A stretch of 64,000 bases of DNA from Microthrixaceae bacterium (GTDB lineage: Bacteria; Actinomycetota; Acidimicrobiia; Acidimicrobiales; Microtrichaceae): contig JADLFH010000015.1 of assembly GCA_020845705.1 (NCBI GenBank), forward strand, positions 1 through 64,000, in the 5' to 3' direction. The notes beneath the pieces are model-generated. The model had not been told where the DNA came from. It searched no databases and saw only the letters and a program-made list of their open reading frames with translations. Every line of letters begins with the position of its first letter. Within the stretch, counting starts at the first letter, position 1. Position numbers and translations under genes: made by a program. This document shows, piece by piece, positions 46,679 through 55,752 of this stretch.

Positions 46679-47266
46679 GTGACCGAGAACGTCGTTCGGC
46701 ATCTGGGCCATCTGAGCCGCGAGGAACGCTGGGAGGCTCTCGGCGCCGGCGGAGCGGTGGTGTGGTTCACCGGCCTGTCGGGCTCGGGGAAGTCCACCGT
46801 CGCGTACGAGGCTGAGCGTGCCCTGGTGGCCGCCGGCAGGTTCGCGGTGGTCCTGGACGGCGACAACCTCCGTCACGGATTGAACTCGGATCTCGGCTTC
46901 AGCGCAGAGGATCGCACCGAGAACCTGCGACGGGTGGCGGAGGTCGCGACGTTGTTCGCCGAGTCAGGGGCCATCGCGATCGTTCCGGTGATCTCGCCGT
47001 ACCGTTCACAGCGTGACGCAGCCCGGCGAACGGTCGAGGCGGCGGAGCTTCGCTTCGTCGAGGTCCATGTGGACACTCCGATCGAGTTGTGCGAGCAGCG
47101 TGATCCCAAGGGGCTCTACGCGAAGGCCAGGGCCGGCGAGATCCGTGGCTTCACCGGGATCGACGATCCGTACGAGGCTCCAGAGGTGCCTGAGCTGCGG
47201 CTGACACCCGCTGACGGCGACCCGAGCCAACAGGCGGCCCGCCTGCTGGCTCTACTCGCGGCCTGA
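46679..47266 (+). CDS. cysC: adenylylsulfate kinase
   Basis: GAVVWFTGLSGSGKSTVAYEAE, LDGDNLRHGLNSDLGFSAEDRTENLRRVAEVA, CEQRDPKGLYAKARAGEIRGFTGIDDPYE. Confidence 0.97.
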   Translation: MTENVVRHLGHLSREERWEALGAGGAVVWFTGLSGSGKSTVAYEAERALVAAGRFAVVLDGDNLRHGLNSDLGFSAEDRTENLRRVAEVATLFAESGAIAIVPVISPYRSQRDAARRTVEAAELRFVEVHVDTPIELCEQRDPKGLYAKARAGEIRGFTGIDDPYEAPEVPELRLTPADGDPSQQAARLLALLAA

Positions 47267-47273
47267 AGTCGTA

Positions 47274-47597
47274 TCAGGAGGCCTGAGCCTGGCGGAGCGC
47301 TGCGGCGGGGCTCGGGCTGCGGCGCTGATCCAGCGGCCCCACGATTGCGCCGTGCGGCTCACCTGCACGCTCGTAGCACTCGGCGTGGAAGTGCTCCACC
47401 CGGTCCCAGTGACCCTTCACATAGACGTTGCAGATCACCTGGCGATTGCGCATCTTCGCCTGGAACTTCACCCGCTCCCCGCAGAACGCGCAGTCCACGG
47501 TGCTGCCGGCCTCGACATCTCGAATGACGGCCCTACTGGCCCATCCGCGACGCTTGGCCGATGTGGCGGAACTGGACGCGCTCTTCGTGATCGCCAT
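47274..47597 (-). CDS. small zinc-ribbon-like hypothetical protein
   Basis: STVDCAFCGERVKFQAKMRNRQVICNVYVKGHWDRVEHFHAECYERAGEPHG: CxxC...HxxC putative Zn ligands. Confidence 0.65.
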   Translation of the reverse strand: MAITKSASSSATSAKRRGWASRAVIRDVEAGSTVDCAFCGERVKFQAKMRNRQVICNVYVKGHWDRVEHFHAECYERAGEPHGAIVGPLDQRRSPSPAAALRQAQAS

Positions 47598-47633
47598 GGC
47601 TTCCTATCGGCAGTTCCAGCGCCGATCTGAGAA

Positions 47634-47957
47634 CTATGCGGGGGGCGATGCTCGAGTGCCCGATCGTCCGAGCCGCACCGCGTCGCGTACCAGGTCGCGG
47701 ACATCGGCCTCGTCCGCGCCCGCTTGCACGATCGAGGTGATGCGTGCCTCGATCTGAGCCGCGGTCGCTTCGTCGAATGACGCCGGTGGCTCAGAGGTGC
47801 GCTCTGAGGTGACGGCGGTGACGAGCATGAGGCTCACTGCCGAAGCGGCGGTGAGCAGGCCGAAGGTCAACGCCGCCCCGTTGCTGTCCGCGACGGATCC
47901 GACGATCATGCCGAGGATCCCGGCGACGAAGACCGCTAGGACGAGCCGTCGGATCAT
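47634..47957 (-). CDS. small two-TM membrane protein, hypothetical
   Basis: MIRRLVLAVFVAGILGMIVGSVADSNGAALTFGLLTAASAVSLMLVTAVTSE; start chosen at MIRR. Confidence 0.6.
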   Translation of the reverse strand: MIRRLVLAVFVAGILGMIVGSVADSNGAALTFGLLTAASAVSLMLVTAVTSERTSEPPASFDEATAAQIEARITSIVQAGADEADVRDLVRDAVRLGRSGTRASPPA

Positions 47958-47971
47958 GCGGGGCGACAACG

Positions 47972-49675
47972 TCAACCCCGGCTGAGCGGCTTGTACTTGA
48001 TTCGATGTGGCTGGTCGGCCTCGGCGCCGAGGAGCTGATGTCGGTACGCCTCGTACTCGGAGAAGTTGCCCTCGAACCACCGCAGTTGGCTGTCGCCTTC
48101 GAAGGCGAGGATATGGGTGGCTATTCGGTCCAGGAACCACCGGTCGTGGCTGATCACCACGGCGCACCCGGGATACGCGTCCAGCCCCGCCTCGAGGGCC
48201 CGCAGGGTGTCCACGTCAAGATCGTTGGTCGGCTCGTCGAGCAGCAACACGTTGCCACCCCGCCTGAGCATCTTGGCGAGGTGGACCCGATTGCGCTCCC
48301 CACCGGAGAGGTCGCCGACCCGCTTCTGTTGGTCCGAGCCCTTGAAGTTGAACGACGCCACGTATGCCCGGCCGTTGACTTCACGGTTGCCGATCTTGAG
48401 GAGATCCTGTCCGTCGGTGATCTCCTCGTAGACGGTGTGATCGGCGTCGAGCGCGTCGCGGGACTGGTCGACGTATGCCAACTGCACCGTCTGGCCGATG
48501 CTCAGCGTCCCGCTGTCGGGAAGGTGATTCCCGTCGGTCTCGCCGTTCGCGGCGGCCACGATCATCCGGAACAAGGTGGTCTTGCCCGCACCGTTGGGTC
48601 CCACCACGCCGACGATGCCGGCGCGAGGCAACTTGAAGGTCAGGTCGTCGATGAGCAGCCGATCGCCGAAGCCCTTCGACAGATGGTCTGCCTCGATCAC
48701 GACATCGCCAAGCCGCTCTGTTGCCGGAATCGTCATCTCGAGTCTCTGGTCCTGGCCGCGAGCGGCGTCGGCTTCGGAACGCAGCTTCTCGTAGGCCGCG
48801 AGGCGGGCCTTGCCCTTCGCCTGCCGCGCCTTGGGAGCCATGCGCACCCATTCGAGCTCGCGTTGGAGGCTGCGGCGACGAGCATCGCTCTGCTTCTCCT
48901 CGAGTGCGAGTCGTGCCTCTTTCTGCTCCAGCCATCCGGAGTAGTTGCCCTCGAAGGGAATCCCTCGGCCGTGGTCCAGCTCGAGGATCCACTTGGCGAC
49001 GTTGTCGAGGAAGTAGCGGTCGTGGGTGATGGCCACGACGGTGCCCGAGTAGTCGGAGAGGAAGCGCTCGAGCCATGCCACCGACTCCGCGTCGAGGTGG
49101 TTGGTCGGCTCGTCGAGCAACAGCAGGTCGGGCCGTTGCAGCAACAGCCGGCACAACGCCACACGGCGACGCTCACCACCCGAGAGGGATGCGACCTCGG
49201 CGTCGCCCGGTGGGCAACGCAGCGCGTCCATGGCGATCTCTACGTTGCGCTCCAGGTTCCACGCGTCGGTGGCGGCAATGCGGTCTTCGAGCTCGGCCTG
49301 CTCCGCCCCGATCCTGTCGAAGTCGGCGTCGGGATCACCCCACGCGGCCATGACCTCGTCATATCGGGCGAGCAGGTCGCGGACCGCTGCGACGCCGTCC
49401 ATGACGTTGCCCATCACGTCCTTGGAGTCGTCGAGTCGTGGTTCCTGTTCGAGCAGGCCGACGGTGAAGCCGGGCGAGAGGCGTGCCTCGCCCTGATAGC
49501 CGTCGTCCAGGCCCGCCATGATTCGAAGGAGAGAGGACTTGCCGGCGCCGTTCGCTCCGAGCACCCCGATCTTGGCCCCGGGGTAGAAGGACAGGTTGAT
49601 GTTGTCGAGCACTTGGCGGTCGGGGGGATGAACCCGCGACACGCCTCGCATGGTGAAGATGAACTGTGCGCCCAT
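47972..49675 (-). CDS. ettA: energy-dependent translational throttle protein EttA (ABC-F)
   Basis: MGAQFIFTMRGVSRVHPPDRQVLDNINLSFYPGAKIGVLGANGAGKSSLLRIMAG; two LSGGE signatures, LLLDEPTNHLDAESVAWLE; possible upstream start 49702. Confidence 0.95.
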   Translation of the reverse strand: MGAQFIFTMRGVSRVHPPDRQVLDNINLSFYPGAKIGVLGANGAGKSSLLRIMAGLDDGYQGEARLSPGFTVGLLEQEPRLDDSKDVMGNVMDGVAAVRDLLARYDEVMAAWGDPDADFDRIGAEQAELEDRIAATDAWNLERNVEIAMDALRCPPGDAEVASLSGGERRRVALCRLLLQRPDLLLLDEPTNHLDAESVAWLERFLSDYSGTVVAITHDRYFLDNVAKWILELDHGRGIPFEGNYSGWLEQKEARLALEEKQSDARRRSLQRELEWVRMAPKARQAKGKARLAAYEKLRSEADAARGQDQRLEMTIPATERLGDVVIEADHLSKGFGDRLLIDDLTFKLPRAGIVGVVGPNGAGKTTLFRMIVAAANGETDGNHLPDSGTLSIGQTVQLAYVDQSRDALDADHTVYEEITDGQDLLKIGNREVNGRAYVASFNFKGSDQQKRVGDLSGGERNRVHLAKMLRRGGNVLLLDEPTNDLDVDTLRALEAGLDAYPGCAVVISHDRWFLDRIATHILAFEGDSQLRWFEGNFSEYEAYRHQLLGAEADQPHRIKYKPLSRG

Positions 49676-49727
49676 GATGACGTGATCGTAGGTGGCCGGC
49701 ATCGAGCGACGGTCACCCGGGACGCGA

Positions 49728-49756
49728 AACGACCCGGCACCAACGGCCGGGTCGTT
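49728..49756 (-). terminator. hairpin terminator after the NYN/S1/H1-tail gene
   Basis: Perfect 11-bp stem AACGACCCGGC-accaacg-GCCGGGTCGTT between the 49774 stop and the ettA start; short T-run follows on the minus strand. Confidence 0.72.
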
Positions 49757-49773
49757 CGATCGCTGCGAATCGC

Positions 49774-51024
49774 TCAGCGTTTCTTGGCTGCTGCCTTCTT
49801 CGCCGGCGCCTTCTTGGCTGCTGCCTTGGCGGGTGCCTTCTTCGCCGGCGCCTTCTTGGCGGGTGCCTTCTTTGCCGGCGCCTTCTTGGCTGCTGCCTTC
49901 TTTGCCGGCGCCTTCTTGGCTGCTGCCTTGGCGGGTGCCTTCTTTGCCGGCGCCTTCTTGGCCGCTGCCTTCTTTGCCGGCGCCTTCTTGGCCGCTGCCT
50001 TCTTCGCTGGTGCCTTCTTGGCCGCTGCCTTCTTGGCCGGGGCCTTCTTCGTTGGTGCCAAAGCTGCCTCCTCGGCGGGCTGTTCTGTCGGGCGAATGTC
50101 TATCAGTTGCTCCACTTCGCGCGGCGGAATGTTGGCCGACGCGAGTGCGAGGTCGATTCCGCGGCGCGGCGTGTCGACACGCGAGACCACGAAGGCGTGA
50201 TGCTCACCGAGGGAGAAGACCGCTCTCGCGCTCTGCGGTGCGGGCGAGCCCATCGACTTCAGCGGCACGTAGCAGCGCGCGCCCGCGGCGATGACATACG
50301 CGCCGTGGGAGGAGAACTCCACGACCTCGCCTTGGACCGTCGCGCCTATCGGGTGCTCGGTGACGAACTGGAGGAAAGCGAGCGGATCGTTGATCGGTTC
50401 AACCGCGGAACGCTTGGAGCGGCGTGGTTCAGGTGTCTCGGCAGACGCTGCCTTGGTGGCCTTCGGCGGCGGCTTCGTGGTGCTCTTCTTCGGCGTCGGT
50501 GGCGATGCCGAGGACTTCTTCCTGGCCGACCTCTCGCGGGGAGCGGGCTTGTCGGTGTTGTTGGCCGTCTTCTGCCTTGCCTCCCGAACGCTGCGTCGAC
50601 TCGCCGGCCCGCGGACCGGCGAGCGCGGGACGAACACCCAGCCGATGCCCGGAACCGGCTTGCCGCCGATGAGGCGCCCTTCGTCGAACAGCCATGGGTA
50701 CTGCCCGTGGAACTCCTGGAAGGAGTCGTTGGAGAAGACCGTCGCAGAGGCGCGATCCGCGATCTGTAGGACGAAGGCATCACCGCGTCCTATGGCTCCG
50801 GCGGGAGGCGTGAGAAGCTCGTTGGCCCGGATCGCCTCTTCGTACTGTTCGGACTCGCTCGGGTCGATCCGGTGGCCGAAGGTGGCGTCGACCACCACCA
50901 CGAGGGTGTCGTGTGGGTGCTCGGAGATGATCGAGCGGACGGCCTCGTCGAGCTGCGCGAGGCTCGGCATGGAGCGGCCCTCGGTAGCGATGTTGGACCC
51001 GTCGATGACGAGTGTTGATGTCAT
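49774..51024 (-). CDS. NYN/PIN-like ribonuclease domain (Zc3h12a-like) + S1-like domain + histone-H1-like (AKKAP)n tail protein
   Basis: LVIDGSNIATEG...DTLVVVVDATFGHRI...GRGDAFVLQIADRASATVFSNDSFQEF...; GATVQGEVVEFSSHGAYVIAAGARCYVPLKSMG; 99-residue Lys/Ala/Pro repeat tail. Confidence 0.82.
   Translation of the reverse strand: MTSTLVIDGSNIATEGRSMPSLAQLDEAVRSIISEHPHDTLVVVVDATFGHRIDPSESEQYEEAIRANELLTPPAGAIGRGDAFVLQIADRASATVFSNDSFQEFHGQYPWLFDEGRLIGGKPVPGIGWVFVPRSPVRGPASRRSVREARQKTANNTDKPAPRERSARKKSSASPPTPKKSTTKPPPKATKAASAETPEPRRSKRSAVEPINDPLAFLQFVTEHPIGATVQGEVVEFSSHGAYVIAAGARCYVPLKSMGSPAPQSARAVFSLGEHHAFVVSRVDTPRRGIDLALASANIPPREVEQLIDIRPTEQPAEEAALAPTKKAPAKKAAAKKAPAKKAAAKKAPAKKAAAKKAPAKKAPAKAAAKKAPAKKAAAKKAPAKKAPAKKAPAKKAPAKAAAKKAPAKKAAAKKR
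49777..50073 (-). repeat. 15-bp-unit tandem repeats encoding APAKK/AAAKK pentapeptides
   Basis: Tail reads as APTKK, then alternating APAKK/AAAKK units with two APAK tetrapeptides, ending in R. Confidence 0.9.
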
Positions 51025-51207
51025 GGAACCTCGATGTCGGTTGGCTCCGACCCGCCGCCCGTGGAGGGCTCGTACCTCGAGGGATACCGGGCACCTCTAC
51101 CGTGACGGCCGCGAACGGCGCCGTGTTCGTTTGCTTGGGTGCCGCCGCTTGGACAGCGCCGATACCCAGGGTAGCGGTCCGAGGGGTAATCCTGCGCGGA
51201 GGCTGGA

Positions 51208-54200
51208 TCAGCGGGGCTGGAGCTGGGAGCGGGACCAGGCCCGGGGCTTCAGCGGCGCGAACGCGCGCTCCAGCAGTTCCCGCTGTTCCTGCGCGTGGAT
51301 CAGCGCTTTGCCCGTGGCGGTGCTGCCGGCGTCGGCTCGACTTATGCGGCGGATCTCGTGGCTGTCGCCATGGGATTCGTAGAGCCGGCCCTTGACGCCG
51401 CTCCACGGTCCCATGTTCTCGGGTTCCTCCTGCAACCAGACGATCTCGTGGCAGTTGGGGAACCTGGCGAGCTCCTTGGCCACCGCCTCGAAGGGCCAGG
51501 GGAAGAGTTGCTCGACCCGCGCGACTGCAACGGATGCACCGAGCTCGTCGCGCTTGGCCGCCGCTTCGTGGCCGATCTTGCCTGATGCAAGGACGAGACG
51601 GGTGACCGACTCGGGCTCGAGGGAGGAGGAGTCGATGATGAGCTCCTCGAAGGATCCGCTGTGGAGGTGGCTCAGCGGCGAACGGTAGGTCTTGGCGCGA
51701 AGCCCCGATTTCGGTGTGAAGACGATGAGCGGCTTGGGGGCTTCCATGAAGGCCTGGCGGCGAAGGAGGTGGAAGTACTGCGCGGCGGTCGTGGCGTTGA
51801 CCAGTTGGATGTTGTCCTCGGCCGCGGCGGAGATGAACCTCTCGATCCGAGCGGAGGAGTGCTCGGGGCCTTGGCCTTCGTAGCCGTGAGGCAACAACAG
51901 GACGAGACCGGAGAGCTGATGCCACTTGGCCTCGGCAGAGACGAGGAACTGGTCGATGATGATCTGCGCGCCGTTCATGAAGTCGCCGAACTGCGCCTCC
52001 CAGATCACCAAGGCCCTGGGGTTGCCCAGGGAGTATCCGTACTCGAAGCCCAACGCCGCGTATTCGCTGAGCAGAGAGTCGTAGATCCACAGGTTGGTGT
52101 CCGCTGCGGCAATGGTCTCCAGGGGGGTGAACTCCGCACCCGTCTCGTAGTCCACGAGGGTGGAGTGCCGTTGGCTGAAGGTCCCGCGTCGGGAGTCCTG
52201 GCCGGCGAGTCGGATGGAGGTGCCTTCCTGGAGCAGTGAGCCGAACGCCAACGCTTCGCCGAGCGCCCAGTCGACATCACCGCCGCGGTACATCGAGTCA
52301 CGCTGGTCGAACTGGCGAGCGAGCTTCGGGTGGACGACGAAGCCCTCGGGCGTGGAGCTGAGAGCCGCGTAGACAGAATCGAGTCTGTCGTAGGACACTC
52401 CGGTTTCGACGTGGGGCAACACGCCTTTGGCGGGGGGATGGGGGAGCGCGACGACCTCTCCCTCGGGGGCCGCCTCGCGGGTGGCTTCGAGTGCCGCCTG
52501 GAGCTTCGTGTTGAAGTCGTCGAGCGCCGCCTCGGCGGCCTCCAGGGAGATGTCGCCGCGACGCACCAGCGTCTCGGTATAGAGCTTGCGCACGCTGCGT
52601 CGCTGGTCGATGGCGCGATACATCAACGGCTGGGTGTAGCTCGGGTCGTCGCCTTCGTTGTGTCCGTGGCGGCGATAGCACACCATGTCGATCACGACAT
52701 CCTTGTTGAACCTCTGCCGGAAGGCGAGGGCAAGTCGTCCAACCCGGACACATGCCTCGGGGTCGTCTCCGTTCACGTGGAAGATGGGTGCCTGCACCGT
52801 CTTGGCCACATCTGTGCAGTACTCCGAGCTGCGTGCAGCGGAGGGGGCGGTTGTGAACCCGAGCTGGTTGTTGATGATCAAGTGGACCGTGCCACCGACC
52901 CGATAGCCCTTGATCATCGAGAGGTTGAGCGTCTCGGACACGACGCCCTGGCCGGCGAAGGCCGCGTCTCCGTGGATCAACAGCGGCAACATCGGGAAGC
53001 GCACGTTGCCGACCGGTGGGATCTGGTCCATCTTGGCCCTGGCGATCCCCTCCACCACGGGGTTCACCGCTTCGAGGTGGGACGGGTTCGCAGCCAGCTC
53101 CACTGGCAACGTGCTGCCGGCGCGGCTGACGAATACGCCACTCTGACCCAGGTGGTACTTCACGTCGCCGGATCCCTGGATCGAATCGGGCGCCACATAC
53201 CCCTCGAACTCACTGAAGAGCTGTTCGTAGGACTTGCCCACGATGTTCACCAGCACGTTGAGGCGGCCCCGATGGGCCATGCCGAGGACCGCTCCGTGCA
53301 TTCCGTCGTCCGCGGCGCGATCGAGGATCGCATCGAGGATCGGGATCGCGGACTCGGCGCCGTCGAGGCCGAAGCGCTTCTGGCCCACCCACTTCGTGGC
53401 GAGGAACCTCTCAAGCGCTTCGGCGGCGTTGAGTCGATCGAGGATGTGTGCCTGTTCGTCGGGTTCGAGTCGCTGCGATGCTCCCTCGACCTGTTCCTGC
53501 ACCCAGCGCTTTTCCTCGGGGCTCTGGATGTGGGTGTACTCGATGCCGACGGTACGGCAGTAGGCATCACGCAGGACGTGCAACATGTCGCCCAGGGTCA
53601 TGCGCTCCCGACCGCCGACCGGCGCGTACACGCCGTTGGTGGAGCCGGTCAGGAACTCGCGGTCGAGGTCCCAGATGGTGAGACCGTAGGTGGCCGGGTC
53701 GAGCTCGGAGTGCATGTCGGGCAACTCGGCCGAAAGGGGGTCGAGATCCGCGATGAGGTGCCCGCGAACCCGGTACATGTTGATGAGGTTCGCCACCTGC
53801 ATCTGCTTGGCGACCATCGCGTCCTCGCGGTCGACGGGGTTGATGTCACGTCGCCACTGGACCGAGACGTAGGGCACGCCGATGTCGTGGAACACGGATT
53901 CGTAGAAGTTCTCCGCGCCCAGGAGCAGCTCGGAGACCTGCTTGAGGAACAAGCCCGACTCGGCTCCCTGGATTATCCGATGGTCGTAGGTGGAGGAGAG
54001 TGTGATCACCTTCGAGATACCGAAGTCCGCGACGGTCCTCGGGTCCGCACCCGCGAACGCGGCGGGGTAGTCCAGCGATCCCACACCTACGATGGCTCCC
54101 TGGCCCGGCATGAGCCTCGGCACCGAACGCTCGGTGCCGATGGTGCCGGGGTTGGTTAGGGTGATGGTGACACCGGCGAAGTCGTCGGGTGTGAGCTTGT

Positions 54201-54858
54201 TGTTGTTGGCCCTTCGGATGATGTCGTCGTAGGCGGCGACGAACTCCCCGAACGCCATCGTCTCCGCGGCTCGGATGCAGGCCACGATCAGGCTCCGCGT
54301 GCCGTCGCGCTTCTCCTGATCGATGGCGAGGCCGAGGTTGACGTGTTCGTTGCGGACACGTCGCGGCTCGCCCTCGGGGCCTTCGACGAAGGTGTTGTTC
54401 ATGACCGGGAGGTGATCTGCGATCGCGCGAACCACCGCGTAGCCGATGAGGTGGGTGAAGCTGACCTTGCCGCCACGCGTGCGCCCGAGGTACCCGTTGA
54501 TGATCGAGCGGTTGATCTCCAACAGCTTCGCCGGCACCTCCCGGAAGCTCGTGGCGGTGGGGACCGAGAGGCTCGATTCCATGTTCTCGACGATTCGAGC
54601 GCCGACCCCGCGGATCGCTTCACCATCGGGGCTCGCCGCTGTGGCGGCTGTTGCCGGGGTGGCTGGGGTGCTCGGCTCGGGTGCCGGTGGCGGCGTTGGT
54701 GCCGCCGTGGTCGCAGGCGCACCAGGTGGACGGTAACCGGCGAAGAAATCCTGCCATGTGGGGCTGACCGAGGTCGGGTCTGCTCTGAACTGCTCGTACA
54801 TCTCGTCGACCAACCAGGCGTTGGGGCCGAGGTTGGTGCGATGTTGCTCGTCGTTCAC
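51208..54858 (-). CDS. kgd: multifunctional 2-oxoglutarate metabolism enzyme (KGD/OdhA-like: E2-like acyltransferase + E1)
   Basis: N-terminal MYEQFRADPTSVSPTWQDFFAGYRP; E2 core VKSFTHLIGYAVVRA-type segment (SFTHLIGYAVVRAIADH) and TYDHRIIQGAESG; E1 core HRGRLNVLVNIVGKSYEQLFSEFEG, CYRRHGHNEGDDPSYTQPLMY. Confidence 0.96.
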   Translation of the reverse strand: MNDEQHRTNLGPNAWLVDEMYEQFRADPTSVSPTWQDFFAGYRPPGAPATTAAPTPPPAPEPSTPATPATAATAASPDGEAIRGVGARIVENMESSLSVPTATSFREVPAKLLEINRSIINGYLGRTRGGKVSFTHLIGYAVVRAIADHLPVMNNTFVEGPEGEPRRVRNEHVNLGLAIDQEKRDGTRSLIVACIRAAETMAFGEFVAAYDDIIRRANNNKLTPDDFAGVTITLTNPGTIGTERSVPRLMPGQGAIVGVGSLDYPAAFAGADPRTVADFGISKVITLSSTYDHRIIQGAESGLFLKQVSELLLGAENFYESVFHDIGVPYVSVQWRRDINPVDREDAMVAKQMQVANLINMYRVRGHLIADLDPLSAELPDMHSELDPATYGLTIWDLDREFLTGSTNGVYAPVGGRERMTLGDMLHVLRDAYCRTVGIEYTHIQSPEEKRWVQEQVEGASQRLEPDEQAHILDRLNAAEALERFLATKWVGQKRFGLDGAESAIPILDAILDRAADDGMHGAVLGMAHRGRLNVLVNIVGKSYEQLFSEFEGYVAPDSIQGSGDVKYHLGQSGVFVSRAGSTLPVELAANPSHLEAVNPVVEGIARAKMDQIPPVGNVRFPMLPLLIHGDAAFAGQGVVSETLNLSMIKGYRVGGTVHLIINNQLGFTTAPSAARSSEYCTDVAKTVQAPIFHVNGDDPEACVRVGRLALAFRQRFNKDVVIDMVCYRRHGHNEGDDPSYTQPLMYRAIDQRRSVRKLYTETLVRRGDISLEAAEAALDDFNTKLQAALEATREAAPEGEVVALPHPPAKGVLPHVETGVSYDRLDSVYAALSSTPEGFVVHPKLARQFDQRDSMYRGGDVDWALGEALAFGSLLQEGTSIRLAGQDSRRGTFSQRHSTLVDYETGAEFTPLETIAAADTNLWIYDSLLSEYAALGFEYGYSLGNPRALVIWEAQFGDFMNGAQIIIDQFLVSAEAKWHQLSGLVLLLPHGYEGQGPEHSSARIERFISAAAEDNIQLVNATTAAQYFHLLRRQAFMEAPKPLIVFTPKSGLRAKTYRSPLSHLHSGSFEELIIDSSSLEPESVTRLVLASGKIGHEAAAKRDELGASVAVARVEQLFPWPFEAVAKELARFPNCHEIVWLQEEPENMGPWSGVKGRLYESHGDSHEIRRISRADAGSTATGKALIHAQEQRELLERAFAPLKPRAWSRSQLQPR

Positions 54859-54864
54859 AGGACG

Positions 54865-54870
54865 ATCCTA
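54865..54870 (-). promoter_or_regulatory. putative -10 of kgd (TAGGAT, 6-nt spacer to GTG)
   Basis: minus strand TAGGAT-cgtcct-GTG. Confidence 0.5.
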
Positions 54871-54948
54871 CCGACGGGCTCCGCGAATTCTTCGGGGCGC
54901 GACGGGGCCGATCCTCGGGCCGCGACGGCCGCCGGATAGGTTGGCGAC

Positions 54949-55752
54949 GTGCTCGTGGCGACTTGGAACGTGAACTCGCTCAAGGCGCGGATGGCCAGGG
55001 TCGAGGAGTGGATCGAGGCGACCAAGCCCGACGTGTTGTGCCTTCAGGAGACGAAGCTCGCCGACGCCCAATTTCCGGCGATGAGCTTCCAAGCGCTCGG
55101 CTACGACTCGGTTCACCACGGCCAAGGGCAGTGGAACGGGGTGGCGATCCTGTCGCGTGTCGGGATCGAGGACACCGTCTCCGGCTTCGACGACGGACGC
55201 GAGCCCGACCCCGATGCCCGGGTCGTGTGGGCCACCTGTGGAGCGCTGCGCGTGGCGTCGGTGTACGTCCCCAATGGCCGCGAGGTGGGACACGACCACT
55301 TCCACTACAAGCTCGACTGGCTCGGTCGGCTTCGTGCACACCTCGACGCCCACCACGATCCGTCCGAGCCCCTTGTCGTGTGCGGCGACTGGAACATCGC
55401 ACCCGAAGATCGCGACGTGTGGAGCACCTCGGCCTTTGAGGGTTCGACGCATGTGACACCCGAGGAGCGGCAGGCATTGGAGAAGGTGAAGGAGTGGGGC
55501 TTGGTCGACGTCTTCCGTGAACAGCACGAACCCGGCGGGCTCTTCTCGTACTGGGACTATCGCGGTGGTGACTTCCACCAGAAACGCGGTATGCGGATCG
55601 ACTTCGTGCTCGCGTCGAGGGCCCTGGCCAAGGCATCGATCGCGAACCTGATCGACCGAAACGCCCGCAAGGGCCAAAAGCCGTCCGACCACGCACCGGT
55701 GCTGGCCCTCTTCGACGACTCAACTGCGGGCGTGAGGGGGCTTTGGAGATGA
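54949..55752 (+). CDS. xthA: exodeoxyribonuclease III
   Basis: VLVATWNVNSLKARMARVEEWIEATKPDVLCLQETKLAD, CGDWNIAPEDRDVW, GMRIDFVLAS, SDHAPVLALF. Confidence 0.95.
   Translation: MLVATWNVNSLKARMARVEEWIEATKPDVLCLQETKLADAQFPAMSFQALGYDSVHHGQGQWNGVAILSRVGIEDTVSGFDDGREPDPDARVVWATCGALRVASVYVPNGREVGHDHFHYKLDWLGRLRAHLDAHHDPSEPLVVCGDWNIAPEDRDVWSTSAFEGSTHVTPEERQALEKVKEWGLVDVFREQHEPGGLFSYWDYRGGDFHQKRGMRIDFVLASRALAKASIANLIDRNARKGQKPSDHAPVLALFDDSTAGVRGLWR

Noticed and set aside
48005-50200. 731-aa plus-strand ORF with AAFFAGAFLAAALAG repeats that look membrane-like
   Set aside because: It is the reverse complement of ettA plus the KA-rich repeat tail; the apparent hydrophobic repeats come from the (AKKAP)n codons
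52330-54159. 609-aa plus-strand ORF
   Set aside because: Antisense to kgd, no family motifs
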